DNA from: Peribacillus huizhouensis
GTDB taxonomy: Bacteria > Bacillota > Bacilli > Bacillales > DSM-1321
Length of the DNA stretch: 64,000 nt
Assembly (NCBI RefSeq): GCF_014138605.1
Contig: NZ_JACJHX010000003.1
Span: 247,926-311,925 of the forward strand
Reading direction: 5' to 3'
The notes beneath the pieces were generated by a model. It had not been told where the DNA came from. It ran no database searches and saw nothing but the letters and a program-made list of their open reading frames with translations. Positions within the stretch are counted from its first letter, which is position 1. Every line of letters starts with the position of its first letter. Both the position numbers and the translations under genes were made by a program. This document shows positions 61,574 to 64,000 of the stretch, one piece after another.

Positions 61574-62817
61574 GCCGAAGAGTCGTAGTAACAGGGTGTG
61601 GGGTTGTATCCCCTTTAGGAAATGATGTAGATACTTTTTGGAATCACATAAAAGAAGGGAAATCAGGAATAAAGAAAATTACATCAGACGAATTTGATGG
61701 GATTAACACACAAATTGGCGGATATATTGAAGATTTTAACCCAGAGTCGTACTTAGATAATAAGGAAATTGGCAGATATGATAAATTTATTCAATATGCG
61801 TATGCTGCAGCAATGCAAGCGCTTGATCAGTCAGGATTGGTTTTGGAGACTGATGAGACGAATGATCGGTACGGTGTGTACGTTGGTTCCGGCATTGGCG
61901 GGATTGATACGACGCTTGAGAATCATAAGGCGTTGTTAGATAAAGGGCCAAGACGCGTGTCGCCATTTATGGTACCGATGATGATTAGTAATATGGCATC
62001 AGGAATCATTGCCATCAAAACTGGCTTTGCCGGTCCGAGTTTTTCCCCAGTATCTGCTTGTGCGACAGGGAATCAGGCAATTGGCGAGGCTTTTTTGAAC
62101 ATCCATCATGGCTATTCAGATGCGATTCTTGCTGGTGGAGCTGAAGCGACGATTAATCCACTAGCATTTGCAGGTTTTTCACGTATGCGTGCAATGTCCA
62201 CACGAAACGAGGAGCCAAATAAAGCAAGCAGACCATTTGATAAGGGACGAGACGGGTTCGTAATGTCTGAAGGTGCAGGTGTGTTAATGCTTGAAGAATA
62301 TGAGCATGCCAAAAAGAGGGGCGCGATGATTTTAGGAGAAATTGTTGGATACGGGTCCTCGACAGATGCGCATCATATTACCTCACCTGATTACTTAGGT
62401 GCTGCTAATGCAATGGAAAAAGCGATAATGATGGCGAAAATCGATCCAGAACAAATTGATTACATCAACGCACACGGAACAAGCACACCGGAAGGGGATA
62501 AGTCTGAAACGAAAGCAATTAAACACGTATTTGGCGAACATGCCTACAAGCTAAAAGTCAGCTCTACTAAATCCATGACAGGTCATCTATTCGGTGCTGC
62601 TGGTGGTGTTGAAGGTGTCATTACGGTGAAAAGCATCCAGGAAGGTATTTTACCTCCAACGATTAACTATGAAGAACCAGACGAAGAGTGTGACTTAAAT
62701 TACATTCCGAATCGAGCTGTAGAAGAAACGGTGAATTATGCTCTTTCTAACGGCTTTGGATTTGGTGGACATAATGCGGTGTTATTGTTTAAGCGGTTTA
62801 CAGAAATAGAAGGATAA
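61570..62817 (+). CDS. fabF: 3-oxoacyl-ACP synthase II (FabF-type)
   Basis: 415 residues, full length. The condensing-enzyme triad is present: Cys164 in SACATGNQ, the histidine of INAHGTSTPEGD and the histidine of STKSMTGHLFGAAGG; GFGFGGHNAVLLF closes the C-terminus. It adds two carbons from malonyl-ACP to an acyl-ACP chain. It is not in the usual fabHF operon but coupled to a TetR gene, so it may be a second, inducible FabF that adjusts chain length or unsaturated lipid content. It is followed by a terminator. Confidence 0.9.
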   Translation: MSRRVVVTGCGVVSPLGNDVDTFWNHIKEGKSGIKKITSDEFDGINTQIGGYIEDFNPESYLDNKEIGRYDKFIQYAYAAAMQALDQSGLVLETDETNDRYGVYVGSGIGGIDTTLENHKALLDKGPRRVSPFMVPMMISNMASGIIAIKTGFAGPSFSPVSACATGNQAIGEAFLNIHHGYSDAILAGGAEATINPLAFAGFSRMRAMSTRNEEPNKASRPFDKGRDGFVMSEGAGVLMLEEYEHAKKRGAMILGEIVGYGSSTDAHHITSPDYLGAANAMEKAIMMAKIDPEQIDYINAHGTSTPEGDKSETKAIKHVFGEHAYKLKVSSTKSMTGHLFGAAGGVEGVITVKSIQEGILPPTINYEEPDEECDLNYIPNRAVEETVNYALSNGFGFGGHNAVLLFKRFTEIEG

Positions 62818-62827
62818 TAAATTCGAT

Positions 62828-62876
62828 AAGGTAGGCACATATTAGCTAAGTTTAATATGTTTGCCTACCTTTATTT
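62828..62876 (+). terminator. Terminator of fabF
   Basis: AAGGTAGGCA (62828-62837) and TGCCTACCTT (62862-62871) pair, extended by ATATTA/TAATAT, then TATTTT. Confidence 0.85.
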
Positions 62877-63099
62877 TATGTTGAGCAAGTAGAGTTTAAA
62901 ATGGAAGAAACTTTAATCTTTTATAAAAACTGGTTGACGTTAAAACGTAACTAGTAACATGCTGTACATACTAATCACAAAGATGGAGTTGTGAAGACTG
63001 AATTATTAATGCTTCTCGAAATAAAGAAGCCCCTCGTGTTCCCCTAAAATAAAATGTAAGGATTTTTCAAATTCCCCATAAGAATAAAAGGAGATTATT

Positions 63100-63162
63100 A
63101 TGTACGTTACCATAGCAAAAGGACCTCAGTTGGTTGTTCTTGTAATGAACAGAATTTTTTAG
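63100..63162 (+). CDS. Possible 20-residue peptide
   Basis: ATG 63100 lies seven bases after AAAGGAG and opens MYVTIAKGPQLVVLVMNRIF before TAG. It is short and hydrophobic. The ribosome site is good; it may be a real small membrane peptide, a leader for the next small gene or a gene remnant. Confidence 0.3.
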   Translation: MYVTIAKGPQLVVLVMNRIF

Positions 63163-63201
63163 GCTACATAGATTAGAAGTAGAAAATATCTAGGAGTGAA
63201 A

Positions 63202-63357
63202 ATGATGAATAATAATGCTGAACTTGTTGAAGCTAAAAATACATTGATTGGAAGAATATTTACATTCGTAGGATCCGGAGTCTTTCTCATTGGTTCCTTA
63301 ATTTCATTAGTTGTTGGTTATCAAACGTACACAAGATTATTAGGAACAGAAACATAA
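63202..63357 (+). CDS. Small single-pass membrane protein (51 aa)
   Basis: ATG 63202 (or 63205) follows TAGGAG. The product has a polar start (NNNAELVEAKNTLIG) and one membrane helix (IFTFVGSGVFLIGSLISLVVG), then YQTYTRLLGTET. No family was recognised. Good ribosome site, spacing and length support a real gene. Confidence 0.55.
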   Translation: MMNNNAELVEAKNTLIGRIFTFVGSGVFLIGSLISLVVGYQTYTRLLGTET

Positions 63358-63520
63358 GAGATAAATAGAGTTTATTAAACAGTTCTCTTTGATTTTCAGT
63401 TAGAAGGATGTAGTTGGTAATAATGAATTGATCAGACCTTTCGCTTCCTTTTTATTCGATTCACGATTTATTGTTTCAGCTGAAACTGCGGTAGCTTCTT
63501 CTTTCCTTAGAAAACACGTG

Positions 63521-63575
63521 TGATCCCATTCTTAACGGGCAGTAAGACCCCCTGATTGAAGTTTTAATTTATTGC
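63521..63575. repeat. Dispersed repeat, copy 5
   Basis: ATCCCATTCTTAACGGGC, AGTAAGACCCCCTGATTGAA and TTTTAATTTA, a short member of the family at 1603. Confidence 0.75.
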
Positions 63576-63603
63576 AGGGCAATGGAATAGCCTCCTCATT
63601 GAG

Positions 63604-63637
63604 ACGAAACATCCAATTGTTGGATGTTTCGTTTTTC
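63604..63637. terminator. Hairpin near window end
   Basis: ACGAAACATCCAA (63604-63616) pairs with TTGGATGTTTCGT (63620-63632), followed by TTTT. Confidence 0.75.
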
Positions 63638-63740
63638 AAATTTGCAACGATTCGGGTATCATCCTTATTTAATGAAATGTATAATTTGATCAATAATAAT
63701 GATACTAGTCTTCATGATAGTACATGAATTCCATTGGACG

Positions 63741-64000
63741 GGTAAATATTGCGTCCAGCATGAAGAGTGTTTAATCCGGCCCGCAAACTTCGATTCCGGC
63801 ATGAAAAGTGTTCGATCCGGCCTGCAAACTTCGATTTCGGCGTGAAAAGTGTTCGAACCGGCCCGTAAACTTCGATTCCGGCATGAAAAGTGTTCGATCC
63901 GGCCTGCAAACTTCGATTCCGGCATGAAAAGTGTTCGATCCGGCCTGCAAACTTCGATTTCGGCGTGAAAAGTGTTCGAACCGGCCCGTAAACTTCGATT
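63741..64000. repeat. 41-bp tandem repeat array, locus B (runs off the window)
   Basis: Unit A (CCGGCATGAAAAGTGTTCGAT, then CCGGCCTGCAAACTTCGATT) and unit B (TCGGCGTGAAAAGTGTTCGAA, then CCGGCCCGTAAACTTCGATT) follow in the order A, B, A, A, B after a degenerate first copy near 63741. The A copies are identical to each other. It goes on past base 64000. Related to locus A by period and by CCGGCxyGAAAAGTGT. Confidence 0.9.

Noticed and set aside
63665..63925. Protein-coding repeat ORF on the minus strand
   Set aside because: The 41-bp period is not a multiple of three, so the frame shifts at every unit; the ORFs of 65 and 86 codons are by-products of the repeat.

Overview
The window reads as chromosomal DNA of a low-GC, Gram-positive Bacillales bacterium (Bacillaceae or Planococcaceae type; species not resolved). 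The signs are strong AGGAGG-type ribosome binding sites, many GTG/TTG starts, a ComK homologue, a SigV-RsiV pair, LrgAB, a BirA-type operator, a guanine riboswitch, and repeat types that I associate with Bacillaceae genomes. No rRNA, tRNA, prophage, CRISPR array or intact transposase gene was seen.

Layout. 1-3.7 kb: 3' part of a GH2 beta-galactosidase, a PHP-type histidinol phosphatase and a small lipoprotein. 4-8 kb: a TetR repressor divergent from an RND efflux pump, with the likely operator inside the promoter spacer. 8.8-15 kb: a polysaccharide deacetylase, then an operon of class III aminotransferase, YjiH-like membrane protein and FAD-linked 2-hydroxy-acid oxidase. 15-22 kb: a urease operon (ureA, fused ureBC, ureF, ureG, ureD; no ureE) lying between two direct copies of a DUF1659/DUF2922 gene pair; a third, fused copy lies at 10 kb. 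Debris around it includes a copied RND gene tail and a group II intron domain V. 22-25 kb: an EamA transporter and ComK. 25-31 kb: a LacI-controlled alpha-glucoside ABC importer with a GH13 glucosidase. 31-34 kb: DinB, nitroreductase/HxlR and a decayed SDR gene. 34-38 kb: biotin genes bioY-bioD-bioA divergent from bioB around a BirA-type palindrome. 38-41 kb: guanine riboswitch with a nucleoside transporter, and a YitT protein. 41-43 kb: sigV-rsiV and a broken dsdA. 43.5-47.5 kb: hrtA, hrtB, hssS and hssR, a haem sensing and efflux system with a preserved HssR box. 47.9-52 kb: a ComEC-like metallo-hydrolase with DUF3006 protein, LrgAB and a PAP2 phosphatase. 52-57 kb: alkaline-phosphatase-superfamily enzyme, alpha/beta hydrolase, YjdF-like protein and a lysozyme-like protein. 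57-61 kb: TetR plus a polar amino acid (perhaps cystine) ABC importer and OsmC. 61-63 kb: TetR-fabF. 63-64 kb: small membrane peptide genes and a tandem repeat.

The most unusual features are (i) the urease island: fused beta-alpha subunit with all nickel ligands but alanine in place of the flap cysteine, no ureE, and direct flanking repeats that could let it recombine out; (ii) two separate intergenic arrays of related 41-bp tandem repeats; (iii) a five-member family of short dispersed repeats and a two-member MITE-like element; (iv) many gene relics (RND tail, dsdA, SDR, NUDIX, DUF pair), which indicate active local rearrangement. Operators and riboswitches are called from sequence pattern only; no searches were run.
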